This document shows positions 1 to 10,609 of a stretch of 64,000 nt of DNA, in pieces. Position 1 is the first letter of the stretch. Each line of letters begins with the position of its first letter. The stretch is from Ichthyophis bannanicus (lineage: Eukaryota; Chordata; Amphibia; Gymnophiona; Ichthyophiidae), in assembly GCA_033557465.1 (NCBI GenBank), contig CM066037.1, positions 516,328,686-516,392,685 of the forward strand, given 5' to 3'. Both the position numbers and the translations under genes were made by a program. The notes beneath the pieces are model-generated. The model ran no database searches. It was given only the letters and a program-made list of their open reading frames with translations, and was not told where the DNA came from.

Positions 1-510
1 TTCCCTTCACACTCCCTATCGTCAGCTACGGTCCCTTTATGGAAACCGTCTGTCCCTTCCCTCCCCATCACAAGCCCGCCTAGAACAAACTCGACATTCG
101 GCTTTCTTTTTCCTCAGTCCCTTCCTTTGGAATGCATTGCCACCTTCCCTCCGGCTGGAACCCTCTTACTCCCAGTTCAAATCACTATTCAAAACTCATC
201 TGTTCCAACAAGCTTTTGATCTCCCTCCTGGTGCTCCTCCCTGAAGTTATTTGTTTATTGTGTTGTTCAGTGCTTTTCATGTACGTCTGGTCCCCCCCCC
301 CCCCATTTTTCCTCTGGTCTTTTGTGTCCTTTGGTGTCCTTGGTCTAGTCCTGTGATTATAACCTTTGTGCCCTAAACTTTCTTTTGCTTTCCTGTTATT
401 TTATGGCGTTCTATTCTCTTTTCTATGATTTGCTGTGCTGACCTTTTTATTGTACACCGCTTTAATGCTTCGGCCAAAGCGGTTTATCAAATTTTGAAGA
501 TAAAAATAAA
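1..510 (+). mobile_element. L2-like LINE, 3' end (ORF2 C-terminus and tail)
   Basis: In frame 3 from about position 90 the sequence encodes a typical non-LTR retrotransposon C-terminus, with LWNALPPSLRLE followed by QFKSLFKTHLFQQAF. It then runs into a 3' UTR that ends with a GTACACCGCTTT / AAAGCGGTTTAT stem and a (AAATA)n tail near 505. The 5' side lies outside the window. The same terminal layout recurs at 44.2 kb and, inverted, at 58.2 kb. The reverse transcriptase core is not present here. Assignment to L2 rather than another Jockey-group clade is inference. Confidence 0.75.
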
Positions 511-534
511 AATAAAGATCTCCTAACAAAAGCA

Positions 535-763
535 GCATAAACTACTTACAACTACAGAATTAGGGAGCAGACATTTACTGTAGGTGTTATGGCCCTAAAC
601 TGTGGAACAAAAACAGCCACCGGATATCTGGATGACGAGTGCATACCTGGACTTTAGGCAAATGCTTAAAACATTTCTGTTTTAAGGAGGCACTTAGAGG
701 GGTTAAGCAGACATTACTGGGGATCATGAAGTTGAGGGGGGATGTTGCAGTAGAGAGTAGATC
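535..763 (+). mobile_element. LINE 3' fragment, left half (split by PLE-A)
   Basis: Broken frames contain LINE C-terminal fragments such as LWN and LGKCLKHFCFKEAL. The sequence stops at the 16-base repeat at 748-763. The matching 3' tail resumes after 14,423 on the other side of the PLE, so I read the two pieces as one LINE split by that insertion. Confidence 0.5.
748..763. repeat. Target-site duplication of PLE-A, left copy
   Basis: CAGTAGAGAGTAGATC occurs here and again in the same orientation at 14,408-14,423. The repeats flank the outermost inverted arms exactly, as expected for a long variable target duplication. The first three bases (CAG) may belong to the element on the right side, so the true length is 13-16 bp. 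Confidence 0.8.
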
Positions 764-806
764 AACAATGCAACTATGCGGTCTGCTTTCAGAGCGGAAT
801 TCACTG

Positions 807-1641
807 TTTAATCCTTATTAACACACGCTCTATTTATATCTTTTAGATCATGATATTATTTAATTTCAATCATTAATCTTCATGCTACTCAATACATATC
901 TTAACCCTTTCACTATTGGGATAATGAGTTTGAATTAATTATGGACAAAAGGTCTCAGACCTATCAAAAACGCCAACTTTCAGACTTATAGCGTATCTAA
1001 TGGCTGTGCGTCTTTTCGCATCAATGACCTTGTCCTTATACCATTAGTTTTTTTTCCCCAAAAAATCTATTTTCTTTATCCATATGTTTTTTCTTTTTTT
1101 TCTTTGTTTTCCAAAACATGAAACAGTGCTTAGCTTTTCTGTGCTTTCCCCAACGCCATGCCTCAGCGCCTTCTCTGCGTTTCACTGTGTTGAGTTTCTT
1201 CAGGGGGGTTTTCTTTTCAAAGGCACTAACAAATAAAATATAAATTTTACTAATGTATCATGTCTGTGCTTATTTTTTTATGTCTACTAATGATTACTAT
1301 CGATTTGCCCAAACCATCATGTACTACTCCACTATGTTTCCTTGGATTACCACCGTTATACAAGTACTATATGAACGCTGTCAGCTTTACATTCATCTGC
1401 TTTTCTCTGAGCCTCTCTTCTTCCCAGCTGTATTGCGCATGTGAACTGTCATCAACGTTCTGCGTTTAAATAGAACCGGTCCATTTCCTCCACTCACCTG
1501 TGTTTTTTTTGTATTTTTCCTTTTCCCTAGATGCATCCAAATGTTACTGATGATTTCCTGCCCTTCACCTGTGTTTTAATTTGATCTTTGTCAGTCACTT
1601 TAACTATTAATTTAATCCTAGTTTGTCTATAGTTTAACTAA
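807..1641 (-). repeat. PLE-A terminal repeat (left arm)
   Basis: The reverse complement matches 12,058-12,254 plus 13,792-14,407 closely over its whole length. It contains a hammerhead-like motif at 1,145-1,210. No ORF within it looks real. Confidence 0.85.
1145..1210 (-). ncRNA. Hammerhead-ribozyme-like motif, PLE-A left arm
   Basis: Read on the minus strand: a C-run (helix I), the core CTGAAGA, a short ACT/AGT helix II, GAA, then ACGC and a later GCGT that can pair as helix III, a GTT cleavage triplet, and GGGG that can pair with the C-run. One extra A lies between the core and helix II compared with the textbook motif. Hammerheads are an established feature of PLE terminal repeats. Self-cleavage is inferred from this fold, not shown. 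Confidence 0.6.
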
Positions 1642-1689
1642 TAAATCCTTATCTTGCTGTTGTTCTGCGTTGCTTGTTTTTAACTTCAT

Positions 1690-1904
1690 ATGCAGACGCC
1701 CCAATGTATTTGGGCATTTAAACCTCCTTGGATTACTGATTGTAGATTTATATCCACCTTTGCTCAAGGGTCAATAGGACTTGTTCTCTTGATTTCCCAT
1801 TATTACCAACCACCACTTGATCTATACAGATACATTGTAGCTCCTCAAACTTGTGACTTTGTTCCAAACAGTGATCTACTATCGGCGCCTCTCATTTTGC
1901 AGTG
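1690..1904 (-). pseudogene. PLE-A endonuclease gene, C-terminal piece
   Basis: On the minus strand, downstream of the CACAG transposon, the Penelope frame resumes with EAPIVDHCLEQSHKFEELQC, a short linker, LLTLEQRWI and (after a stop or frameshift) LQSVIQGGLNAQIHWG. LEQRWI followed by a hydrophobic NLQ-type stretch is the usual end of PLE endonuclease ORFs. This shows that the transposon at 1,908-4,749 interrupts the gene and is not part of it. The frame carries at least one stop (near the WI codons) and is not functional. Confidence 0.75.
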
Positions 1905-1907
1905 TAA

Positions 1908-4749
1908 CACAGGTACACTAAAAAATTTTTTTTTAAAACTGCCTCTGTTTCGATTGATTTTTACGTTTTTTGGTGCGCTGAATCCAAATCTGGTAACCAA
2001 TTTGCTCCATCACGTACAGATTTTTTGCTACATTGGGTTAGCAGTTTGAGGTGAACATTTCAGATTGAGTGCGATCGAGATAAAAGTTTCTTGGATGAAT
2101 TCTTTATACTAATTGTTTAGTAGTTATTCAAATAAGAATAAAGAAAATTGTAACAAGGCAGTATATAAGAATAGAGTAATGTCAACAAAACACACTGTGA
2201 TGGTAGCAAAATTGTCTGCACTTAAAACAGCCACATACATGTGCACAAACATTGAGCATATAAGAGCGAGGTTAGACACAAAGCAAAGCAAAGAAATGTG
2301 CAAAAAATGTTGTACAGGTATGTATGTAAGAATAGAAAACGCAAACCGCACCATTGCAATACATGAAGACAAACACCCGATGGTGTGAAAATAAAATTCT
2401 AATAAATGAGATCCGACACTGTGGTAATAACTAGCAAATTTTTATTTCAAAGTTTAGTAAAAACACGATATTTGTCAACACAGTTTAGATTTTAAAGTCA
2501 TTCTTGGGTCAATCAATCTCCTGGTGGGCCCGTTTCTTCTTCCCCCGAATGCTTCTCTTGGTGCGCTGCTTGGCGTATTTTTCATCTGGGGTTTCCCGCA
2601 GCAGCAACCAGCAGAAATCAGCCATCATAGTGGTGTTCCATCTTCCTTGGTACCTTCTCTCTGCGTCCTTGATGTCCTGGTGAAACCTTTCACCTTGTTC
2701 TTCACTGTACGCCCCCAAGTTTTCGGGAAAGTAGTTCACATGGGAGTGCAAGAAATGGACTTTCAGGCTCATGTTACAGCCTTGTTCTTTGAAGGCATTG
2801 AGCATCCTGGCAACAATATCCTTATAGTTCTCATCCCGCCTGTTCCCCAAGAATTTGAGAACAACATCCTTGAAGGAATCCCAGGCTTCTTTTCCTTCTC
2901 AGACATCGTTTCAGCGAATGCTCCATCTGAAATGAGTTTCCTTATATCAGGGCCAACAAACACTCCTTCCTTTAGCTTTGCTTCAGAAAGTCAGGGGAAC
3001 TTTGAGCAAAGGTACCGAAAGCACTCACCATCTTTTGGAAGGGACTTGATGAATTGCTTAATGAGACCCAACTTAATGTGGAGAGGTGGTAATAGAATTT
3101 TATCACGAGGTACCAAGCTCTCATGAAGAACATTTTTCTCACCGGGTCTCAAATACTCCCGAATTGGCCAGTCTTTTTTCCCCCAGTGTAGGTCGCGGGC
3201 CCGGCTATCCCACAAGCAAAGGAAGCAGGGATATTTGGTGAAACCGGATTGCTGCCCTAATAGCATGGATAGAATTTTAAAGTCTCCACAAATCATCCAC
3301 TTATGCTCATCATAACGAATCTTCTGAAGAATCAGGGCCAAATTCTCGTATTTTTCTTGGAGAATAACAGAGTGAGCAATAGGAACTGAAGCGAATGTGT
3401 TGCCATTATGAAGAACACCACCTTTTATGCTGTCTTTTGACGAATCAATGAACAGCCGCCATTCAGCAGGATCATACTTGAGTTTAAACTTTTCCATCAC
3501 TCTGTATATATCGTTGCAAAATACCAAATCTTCCTCTTTGCTGAAATACTTCAAAAATTGTGTCTTGCGGTTGCGGTTGCGGTACCAATAAAAAGTTGTT
3601 CCTGGTGACAATAGATTTTTCTGTTTAAGCCGAGAACCTAGCAGTTGGGCAGCATATTTTGGGAGTCCTAAATCCCGGACTAAATCATTCAATTCAGCTT
3701 GAGAGAAAAGTTCAGGTTTCGGATCTGGTTCAGTTTCAAACTCGGAAGTACTGGACTCATCGGGAAAAGCCATCTGATGAGTCTCATCATGATCAGAACC
3801 GTCCACACAAATATGATCCAAAGATTTTGGTGGTTCAGGCACAGGTACTTCGTTGCTATGAGGCATAGGCCTAATTGCTGAGGGAAGGTTGGGGTAACTT
3901 ATTACGTTCTTATTTTTTAAGTTGTATCCCTTCACAATGCAAGAGCAAAAATAGCAGTCACTGCTGTGGTCTCTTTGTTCACACCACATCATAGGTATTC
4001 CGAAACGAAATGCTTGTTTTTTACCTTTCATCCATAAGCGTAGATCTTCCTCACATGTCTTGCACACTTTGTGAGGAGCCCACGGTTTGTCTTGATCGCC
4101 TAACTTCAAACTGAAATAGGCGAAATATACTTTTTTAATAAATGCAGAAATGTTCCTCTGCCGCTTTTTCACGGTATATTCCCCACAAATAAAACAAAAA
4201 CTGTCCGGAGAGTTGACGCAACTCTGGCTCCGTGAGCCATCACAAATACACAGCACTGCAAACTACAACTGTAGTGAACCACTTCGGAATAAAGCTGGAT
4301 TACGACTGAGCAAACAAAAGGTAATAATGAACTTGCAAGAAACTGAAATTTGACAGGAACGTTCATGTCGCAACCACCGTGTTTGAGCGAGCGAACGAGG
4401 CGAGGCGAGGCGAACAGGAAAGAACATGTGCCAGCGCGAGTACTGGATTTAGCCCCCCGCCTCCCAATTGTCCTGTTAATGTATAAAATGAATACAAAAC
4501 ACTCTAAAATATCATGAGGGAGTGTTTCTAGTTAGTTAACCATTACAACCTCTATTTTGGGCCAAGAAAATAAACTGCAGTCGGCTAAAAAGAAATTATG
4601 TGAACATTCCTTATATGGGTAAGAAATCTAATTTTGCAAGAAAACGTGACGCGATGGAACATTTTGGCTATTTTTCCTGGATTCAGCACCCCAAAATCTA
4701 TAGGAATCAGTTGCAAAACTGGAGGCAGTTTTTTGGTAGTGTACCTGTG
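1908..4749 (-). mobile_element. CACAG-terminated DNA transposon, copy 1
   Basis: Perfect 13 bp terminal inverted repeats CACAGGTACACTA (1,908-1,920) and TAGTGTACCTGTG (4,737-4,749) are flanked by TAA at 1,905-1,907 and 4,750-4,752. Similarity between the ends goes on imperfectly for more than 100 bases; AAAACTGCCTC, GTGC..TGAATCCA and TCCATC.CGT recur in inverted orientation. It is inserted into the PLE-A endonuclease. A second copy lies at 56,658-60,050. CACWR termini with a 3 bp duplication suggest the CACTA/CMC group of cut-and-paste transposons; that placement is inference. Confidence 0.8.
2509..4240 (-). pseudogene. Candidate transposase of the CACAG transposon (broken copy)
   Basis: This encodes a protein of about 575 residues in three pieces. 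It has a Cys-rich N-terminus (FCFICGEYT, HKVCKTC, DCYFC), a linker rich in acidic residues, and a C-terminal region with RLFIDSSK, ICGDFKI, CFLC, PPLHIKLG and GERFHQD. I remember the family from many animal genomes as an uncharacterised, repeat-associated protein. Against copy 2 this copy has a one-base deletion about seven codons after the start, a CGA-to-TGA stop near 2,991 and a one-base deletion near 2,888. The start at 4,240 is chosen because copy 2 reads cleanly from the same ATG. It lies alone within the transposon, oriented toward the 1,908 end. Confidence 0.75.
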
Positions 4750-4752
4750 TAA

Positions 4753-5910
4753 TCGGCTTCGATGTTCATTCATTCTTACTTTGAAAGGCCGAATTGTTTT
4801 ACCTACATAGATCAAGCCGCATGGGCATTGGATACAATATACCACGTGATTGGTGTTGCAAGATGTTTTCCTTCTGAGCTGATAGGATCTGCCAGGATAT
4901 TGAAAATTTGTTAATTCCAAAGTAATTTCACAAATTCTGCAGTCTCCGCATTTCCTGTGTCCTGCCCAATCATCTATCGATTGAGTTAATAAAGAACTGC
5001 TAGGCTTAATCTCTCTTAAAATTTTATGGCGTTGCCACACACATCGGGTATTTTTATCTTCCAAGCCTGGAATGATCTTTAAAACATTCATATGTTTCTT
5101 TATGATGCGTTTTATCAGGGTACTAAAAGGTGACTACTTTGTACTTAAATTTATGTTGGTGTCATCCATTATTTCTTTTCTATGAGGTTGTAACAGTAAG
5201 GCGCTATTGTTGAACGATGCCCTCTTATATGCTTGTCATATCACACGTTCTGGATATCCTCTTTTCCGCAAATTATTTTTTAAAAGTTTTGATTGATTTT
5301 TGAAATCTCTATCATCTCAACAATTCCTCCTATATCTAATGAATTGTGAAAATGGTAAACTATCTTTTAATTGCATCGGGTGGGCGCTGTTGTAGTGTAA
5401 AAAGGTGTTACTATCTGTAGCCTTTCTGTGGACTGAAGTAATCCACCCTAAAGTGCTTTTCTTCACTACTACATCCAGAAATACTACTATACTGTTACTG
5501 TGGTAAGAGTGTGTGAATTGTATGTTTATATCTCTTGTATTTAACCATTCTATGAATTCCTTCAAGATGTTAATTGATTCTTTCCATAGCCTGAAGATGT
5601 CGTCTATGAAACGGCACCACATTTTTAAATGAGGTTCATAAAGTGATGATTTTATCCACATTTCTTCATAGGAACCCATAAATAGGTTTGCAATGGATGG
5701 GGCACAAGTAGCCCCCATTGCCACCCCTGATATTTGATGATATAATACCTCATCAAACAAAATAATTTTGATATACTGTCAACTTGGTTAATTCCAGTAT
5801 AAATAATATAAGCTGTGCAGATAGATCTCCCCTACCATTTAAACATGAGGCAACACTTTCATATGCTGCTACTTGAGGTATACTAGTGTACAGGGCTGTT
5901 ACGTCTAACG
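4753..5910 (-). pseudogene. PLE-A reverse transcriptase (C-half) and GIY-YIG endonuclease
   Basis: Minus-strand frames from 5,910 downward contain the RT motifs VTLDVTALYTSIP (motif A), GVAMGATCAPSIANLFMG (motif B) and RFIDDIF (motif C, catalytic DD present). They are followed by GHRKCGDCRIC and the endonuclease start VVYCIQCPCGLIYVGKT with the downstream R..EH. PLEs use this RT plus the GIY-YIG nickase for target-primed integration. The gene is cut on the left by the CACAG transposon at 4,749 and on the right by DIRS-A at about 5,915. Frames shift near 5,750 and 5,300, so it cannot be expressed whole. Confidence 0.85.
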
Positions 5911-5919
5911 TAACTACCA

Positions 5920-5990
5920 GGCCGCGGGCAGGGTCCCGGCGGCCGAGGCTAACCGGGCGCGCGGCCCGGCGCGGGGACCCTGAGCGCGGC
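5920..5990. repeat. GC-rich imperfect hairpin at the DIRS-A left end
   Basis: CAGGGTCCCGGCG and, about 40 bases later, CGCGGGGACCCTG form an imperfect inverted repeat just inside the left boundary. It may be part of the terminal or internal complementary sequence used in circular-intermediate formation. That role is not demonstrated. Confidence 0.5.
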
Positions 5991-6361
5991 CTGGCCGGGG
6001 TATGTATGCTCGGCCCTCGGCGGGCACGAGCGCGCGTCATTCAAATTGATTGGCTCCCGGGGGGTGGCTGCCCCTCGGGAGCCAATTGGAGCCGCTGTTC
6101 TTGGGGCGCGAGGGGGGATCGGGGCCGAGCAGCCTCCGCGTGGTCAGTCGTGCGGAGGCTGCTTCGGTGCCGGCGTCCCTACCTCGTGGCTGCTGCTGTT
6201 GTCTTCGGGCAGCGTTCCTGGCTGAGCGGTGGAGTCGTGAGGAGGGACTGGGTGAGTGCTGGCTGTGTGCTTGCCGGCTTCCGTCGGGTTCTGCGCGGGG
6301 GGGGGTGTTTCGGCGTTGCAGCTTACTGGGGGTTTTTCAGGGGCTGCCGGTGTCTATTAAA

Positions 6362-6385
6362 ATAAAAAAAAATATATATATATAT

Positions 6386-6445
<60 letters not shown>
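6362..6445. repeat. (TA)n microsatellite
   Basis: A run of A is followed by about 35 TA units with one GA interruption, in the 5' part of DIRS-A. ORFs crossing it (YIYIYI) are not genes. Confidence 0.95.
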
Positions 6446-6449
<4 letters not shown>

Positions 6450-6483
6450 ACAACACTCAATATATTTTATTATTGTTTGAAGG

Positions 6484-6600
6484 ATGCCTGGCAGGGCAAA
6501 GGCTGGGGGCCTGGCCCCTAAAAAGGCTTCTGCTAAGGGGCGGGGGTCCAGGTCACGGGGGGGGCGCCGTGAGGGGTGGGGGGTTGCCCGGGCAGGTTGG
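6484..6600 (+). CDS. Short basic leader ORF of DIRS-A
   Basis: ATG opens a 38-codon Lys/Arg/Gly-rich peptide (MPGRAKAGGLAPKKASAKGR at its start) that stops at TGA in the G-rich tract. The charge pattern is like the N-terminus of a nucleic-acid-binding gag. It could be a first coding exon: GT-AG-type acceptors (TCTCCGCAG at about 7,046) and donors (GTGAGT) occur downstream. Whether it is joined to the main gag is unknown. Confidence 0.35.
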
Positions 6601-7207
6601 TGAGGGGGGGGTGGGGGTGACAGCTTCGGGAGGATCGGGGGACGGGGGCCGTGGAAGTGGGGTGCGTGGCCGGAAAGGCAGGAGGGGTGCACTCCCTACC
6701 TGTGGCTCACAGGGGGTGGGTGAGGGGTTGCTGGGAGCGGGGGAGGTGAGGGGGGATGTTGGAGGGGGGCTGGGGTGGGGGCTATCGGGGGGGTGGGGGG
6801 GACTTCGGGGCGATGGGACAAGGGGGTGGGTTGCGTCCCGATGGGGCACCTTGGGTGGCTTCCTGTGGTGGGCCCGTGGGGTGGTTCTCGGGCCCCGGGG
6901 GGTTTGGCTCGCCAGGGGCGGCTTCCTCATGGGAGCAGTGGATGTCTGGGGGGCAGGGTACTTCTAGGGTGGGGTGGGGGGGCTCTTGGCCGCCGGCATG
7001 GCCGGTGTCGGTTTCCCCCCCTGTTTTTCCCCTTTTGTCTCCGCAGGGCCAGTTTATGGCGCAGACTTCGTGGCCCGTGGAGAGAACTGGGTGAGTTCCC
7101 CGGTTGGAGCGGAGCCGCAGCGCGGAGCGACAGCGGAGGCGGCCCAGCGGTGTTCGAGGGATTTGGCCTGCGCAGATGGCGGGGACCTCGAGGTGGCTGG
7201 GGAGCGG

Positions 7208-8124
7208 ATGGCTTTGCCGGGTGAGTTACTTGGGGAAGGGGGTGTGTCGTCCAGGGATGTAGGGGGGGCTTCGCGGAAAAAGCATCGGCGGTCGTGTCGG
7301 CGACGTCGCAGCTCTGACTCGTCCTCATCTTCCTCGTCCTCGAGTAGTTCGTCTGGGGGGTCGGACAGGCGGGGGGATCGGCAGCTTTCGGGTGTTGGGG
7401 GGGGAGTGGGTGTAAGTTGGGGGGCCTCCTCGGTGGTGTCTTTGCCGGAATTATGGGCAGGGGTGCCACGGAAGCTGAGGCGTAAAATCCGCAAGCGGCG
7501 CTATATTGACATCTTCCGTTTGCTGGAAGGGCGGAAGCGCTCGGGCGTAAGCAGGAAAAAGAGAAAAGATGATGAGAAGGCCGGGCGGGTTCGAAAGGTT
7601 GCGCGTAACGTGGTTAACTGGACGCGTTCCTTTTTACGGTTGGCCAGTGTGTGGGGACAGAATGATCCGTCGCAGTACGAAATGTTGTTGGCGTATGCCG
7701 ATTCCATCCTTGAGGCGTCTCAGATGCACGAAGGCTGGTCTTGGCTGAATTATGACGAGAAGTTTAGGGATCGGATGGAAGAAAGCCGCGCGCTTTCGTG
7801 GGGCACCCAGGATATTAACCTGTGGTTGACCCAGATGTCGGCTAGGTCCGGGGCTAGTTCGGGTGGCGGGGCCAGGAGTGGCGTCGGGGCGGTGGGGGGG
7901 GGGGGGCGGCACGGCCCTTTCGAGGAGGGGCGGCCGGGGTGCCTGCAAAGGCAGTCTCGGCTGGGAGCGGTGACGTGTGCTGGCGTTTCAACCGTTCCAC
8001 CTGTCCCTTTCCCGATTGCAAGTTCCAGCACGTCTGTTCCTTGTGCGGGGGTCCCCATTCCGCGGTCAAGTGCATCAAAAAAGGCACCTCTGGCATGGCC
8101 GCCTCTGCCCCAAAAGGACAGTGA
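7208..8124 (+). pseudogene. DIRS-A gag-like protein
   Basis: From ATG 7,208 the frame gives a basic, Ser-rich segment (poly-Ser near 7,315-7,350), an Arg/Lys cluster (RKLRRKIRKRRYIDIFRLLE), then a helical segment with NVVNWTRSFLRLASVWGQ and MHEGWSWLNYDEKFRDRM, typical in layout for DIRS gag. At the poly-G run (about 7,895) the frame must change to reach a Cys/His cluster (CWRFNRSTC.....CKFQHVCSLCGGPHSAVKC) ending at 8,124, a zinc-binding C-terminus. The G-run shift is probably a mutation or sequencing slip. The reading frame that continues past it enters the reverse transcriptase. Confidence 0.65.
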
Positions 8125-9731
8125 GTGGCGCGGGCGCGCCCCCTCCCCGGTGCGGGTGGAGGCGTTGGTAGGGTGGCTGACTCTTTATCCCCGACGGCGG
8201 GAGGCGGCGATTTTGGGCTCTGGGTTTCGACACGGTTTCGTGATCCCGGTGAGGGGGGTGGTATTGGCGCCTTCGGCCCGGAATTCCCCCTCGGTTCGTC
8301 GTTGGGTGACGGTGGTGCAGGACAAATTGTTGAGCGAATTGCGATTGGGTAGGGTGGCTGGCCCCTTTGCGGAGCCGCCATTTCCCAACCTGGTGATTTC
8401 GCCTTTAGGTGTTGTGCCCAAGAAGGAACCGGGTAAATTCCGCTTGATTCACAATTTGTCCTGTCCCGTCGGGGCTTCAGTGAATGATTTTATCCCGCGT
8501 CATGTGTTCGGTTCGTTATGCTTCTTTTGACAAGGCGGCTTCGCTGGTGCGCGGGGCCGGTCGGTCGGCGTTGCTGGCGAAGGTGGACATTGAATCGGCT
8601 TTTTTGTTGGTACCTGTCCATCCGGCTTCATTCCCATTGTTGGGATTTTGTTTTCAGGACGAGTATTACTTTGATAAGTGTATGCCGATGGGATGTTCTA
8701 TCTCTTGCGCTTACTTTGAGATGTTTAGCACTTTCTTGGAGTGGGTGCTGGTTAGGGTATCCGGCTTGTCGTCTGTGGTGCATTACCTGGACGATTTCTT
8801 GTTTGTAGGAGCAGCAGACTCTGGGGAGTGCCAGCGGCTGCTATCGGGCTTCGTGCGTTTGGCGCAGGAGTTCGGGGTCCCCTTAGCGGACGGGAAGACT
8901 GAGGGTCCTGCTACGCGGTTGACCTTTTTGGGCATGGAGTTGGATTCTGCGGACATGGTGGCGCGGCTGCCTCGCGATAAAGTCGTTCGCTTGCGGATTT
9001 CAGTGGCTAATGTGTTGTCGGCTGGTAAGGTTTCCTTGCGGGAGTTGCAGTCCCTTTTGGGGTCTTTAAATTTTGCCTGTAGGGTGATTCCGATGGGGAG
9101 AGTGTTTTCCAGGAAGATGGCTTGTGCGACGGCTGGGGTGCGGAAACCTCATCATCGGATTTGGGTGACGGCGGCAATGCGCGCAGATTTGCGGGTGTGG
9201 GATCGTTTTCTGGAGGATTTCAACGGGACTTCAGTGCTTTTGGAGCCTGAAGTATCCAGTAACGATTTGCAATTATACACGGATGCGGCAGGAGGGGCGG
9301 GGTTGGGAGTGTATTTCGGGGGGGCCTGGTGCGCTGACCGGTGGCCGGCGTCTTGGTCGGCGGCGGGGCTGACCAGGAATATCACATTTTTGGAGCTCTT
9401 TCCGCTTCGGGTAGTTTTGGAGCTCTGGCCGGACCGTCTGCGGAACAGGAGGGTGCTTTGGTGGTGTGATAATGCGGCGGTGGTCAGTGTGATTAACCGG
9501 TACACTCCAAGGTGCGTGTGGGTGGCTAGCTTGATGCGGGAAGTTGTCCTAGCGTGTCTGCGGCTGAATGTGGCGGTGCGGGCGCGTCACATACCAGGGT
9601 CCACTAATGAGATTGCTGATGCTCTTTCTCGCTTTCAGTGGGAGCGGTTCCGGGAGTTGGCCCCCGAAGCAGACGAGGATGGAGCGGTGGTCCCAGAGAA
9701 ATTGTGGAGTATTGGCCTCGAGAGATGTTAG
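8125..9731 (+). pseudogene. DIRS-A reverse transcriptase and RNase H
   Basis: RT begins with LVISPLGVVPKKEPGKFRLI (about 8,390), and a single-base frame change near 8,505 leads into SVRYASFDKAASLVRGAG, AKVDIESAFLLVPVHP (motif A), MGCSISCAYFE (motif B) and YLDDFLF (motif C, DD intact). The RNase H domain follows: LYTDAAGGAGLGVYF, FLELFPLRVVLELW, WWCDNAAVVSVIN and GSTNEIADALSRF, giving the D-E-D-D set. The protein copies the DIRS RNA in the cytoplasm or nucleus. The 3' end overlaps the recombinase ORF in another frame, as is normal for DIRS. Only the frameshift near 8,505 obviously breaks it. Confidence 0.9.
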
Positions 9732-10609
9732 ACCTTCTGAGGAGTTCGGTGTCTGCAGGGACCTGGTCTGCGTACTGTAGGGGGTGTGACCGGGTGGTCG
9801 CTTTTTTGTTGTCGTGCGGGTGGGGAGCTGGGGGTGTCCCGGAGGGTTTGCTTGGCCAATATATTGTGGCGGCCAAGAGCGCCGGGTTTTCGCGATCGGC
9901 GGTGCGCTCGCATTTGGCGGGGTTCCACTTTTTTGCGAGTGCAGTAGGTTGGGGTCTCCCGGCTGGGGGGGCCTTAACGCGCAGGTTGCTGCAAGGTTGG
10001 GAGCGGGCGCAGCCGACCCCGCGTGATGCGAGGTTGCCGATCACCCACGGGCTCCTCGTGCGGGTGTGTGGAGCTTTGGAGCAGGTGGCTTCCTCTGCAT
10101 ATGAGGCCTTATTGTTCCGGGCGGTTTTTTGCTTGGCATTTTTTGGGGCGTTTCGGATTGGGGAACTGGTTGCGGGTTCTGGGCGGGGGGGGGGGGGTGT
10201 TGGGGGTCTGTTGGCGGGTCATGTCCGGATAGTGGAAAGGGGGGCGCGGATTCTTTTGGCTAAGTCCAAAACGGATCCGTTGGGTAAGGGTTTGTGGGTA
10301 TGTCTTGGTGTGGGCGCGGATCCACGGACCTGCCCGGTTCGGGCGCTGCTACAGTTTGTGGCAGTGCGTCCGGCGGGTGCGTTGGGGTTTTTCGTTCACG
10401 CGGATTCGCGGGCTGTAACCCGTTTCCAGGTTTCCGCGGTGTTGCGGCTGGCGTTGTCCGCGGTGGGGGAAGATCCGCTTCGATTTGCTCCCCACTCTTT
10501 TCGGATTGGTGCAGCCACTAGTGCGGCGGCTGCGGGGTTACCGGCGCACGTCATCCAGGCCATTGGGAGGTGGCGTTCTTCAGCTTTCAAGGGGTATGTG
10601 CGGCTGTAG
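9638..10609 (+). CDS. DIRS-A tyrosine recombinase
   Basis: An uninterrupted 323-codon frame. The N-terminal core-binding part has SAGTWSAYCRGCDRVVAFL. The catalytic part has FRIGEL (first Arg), HSFRIGAAT (His and second Arg), GRWRSS and FKGYVRL, in which Y is the likely nucleophile (codon 10,595-10,597). This R-H-R-Y set is complete. The enzyme inserts the circular DNA copy without target duplication. There is no ATG at the start of the frame; it opens within the RNase H end, next to a splice-acceptor-like TTTCTCGCTTTCAG (9,638), so expression by splicing or overlap is possible. Function is established for the family; activity of this copy is unknown. Confidence 0.85.
   Translation: MGAVPGVGPRSRRGWSGGPREIVEYWPREMLDLLRSSVSAGTWSAYCRGCDRVVAFLLSCGWGAGGVPEGLLGQYIVAAKSAGFSRSAVRSHLAGFHFFASAVGWGLPAGGALTRRLLQGWERAQPTPRDARLPITHGLLVRVCGALEQVASSAYEALLFRAVFCLAFFGAFRIGELVAGSGRGGGGVGGLLAGHVRIVERGARILLAKSKTDPLGKGLWVCLGVGADPRTCPVRALLQFVAVRPAGALGFFVHADSRAVTRFQVSAVLRLALSAVGEDPLRFAPHSFRIGAATSAAAAGLPAHVIQAIGRWRSSAFKGYVRL

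Noticed and set aside
2524..3126. 200-codon plus-strand ORF
   Set aside because: Antisense shadow of the conserved CACAG-transposon protein; the minus frame carries the motifs shared by both copies.
3540..3600. Small tandem of GCGGTT near 3,570
   Set aside because: A one-unit expansion in copy 1 relative to copy 2 (extra Arg-Asn), not a feature of its own.
4585..4749. Apparent C-terminal extension of the PLE endonuclease
   Set aside because: This part belongs to the CACAG transposon end; the true PLE continuation lies beyond it at 1,690-1,904.
1908..4749. Idea that the Cys-rich ORF is a second gene of the PLE
   Set aside because: Both copies carry the last bases of apparent PLE frame, which first suggested linkage, but terminal inverted repeats, the TAA duplication and the resumed PLE frame show a separate nested transposon.
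6050..6445. ORF of 131 codons ending in repeated Tyr-Ile
   Set aside because: It reads through the TA microsatellite; the repeat explains it.
6473..6967. Long Gly-rich ORFs on the plus strand and Pro-rich ORFs on the minus strand
   Set aside because: Products of the G-rich tract; no motif and the same composition in every frame.
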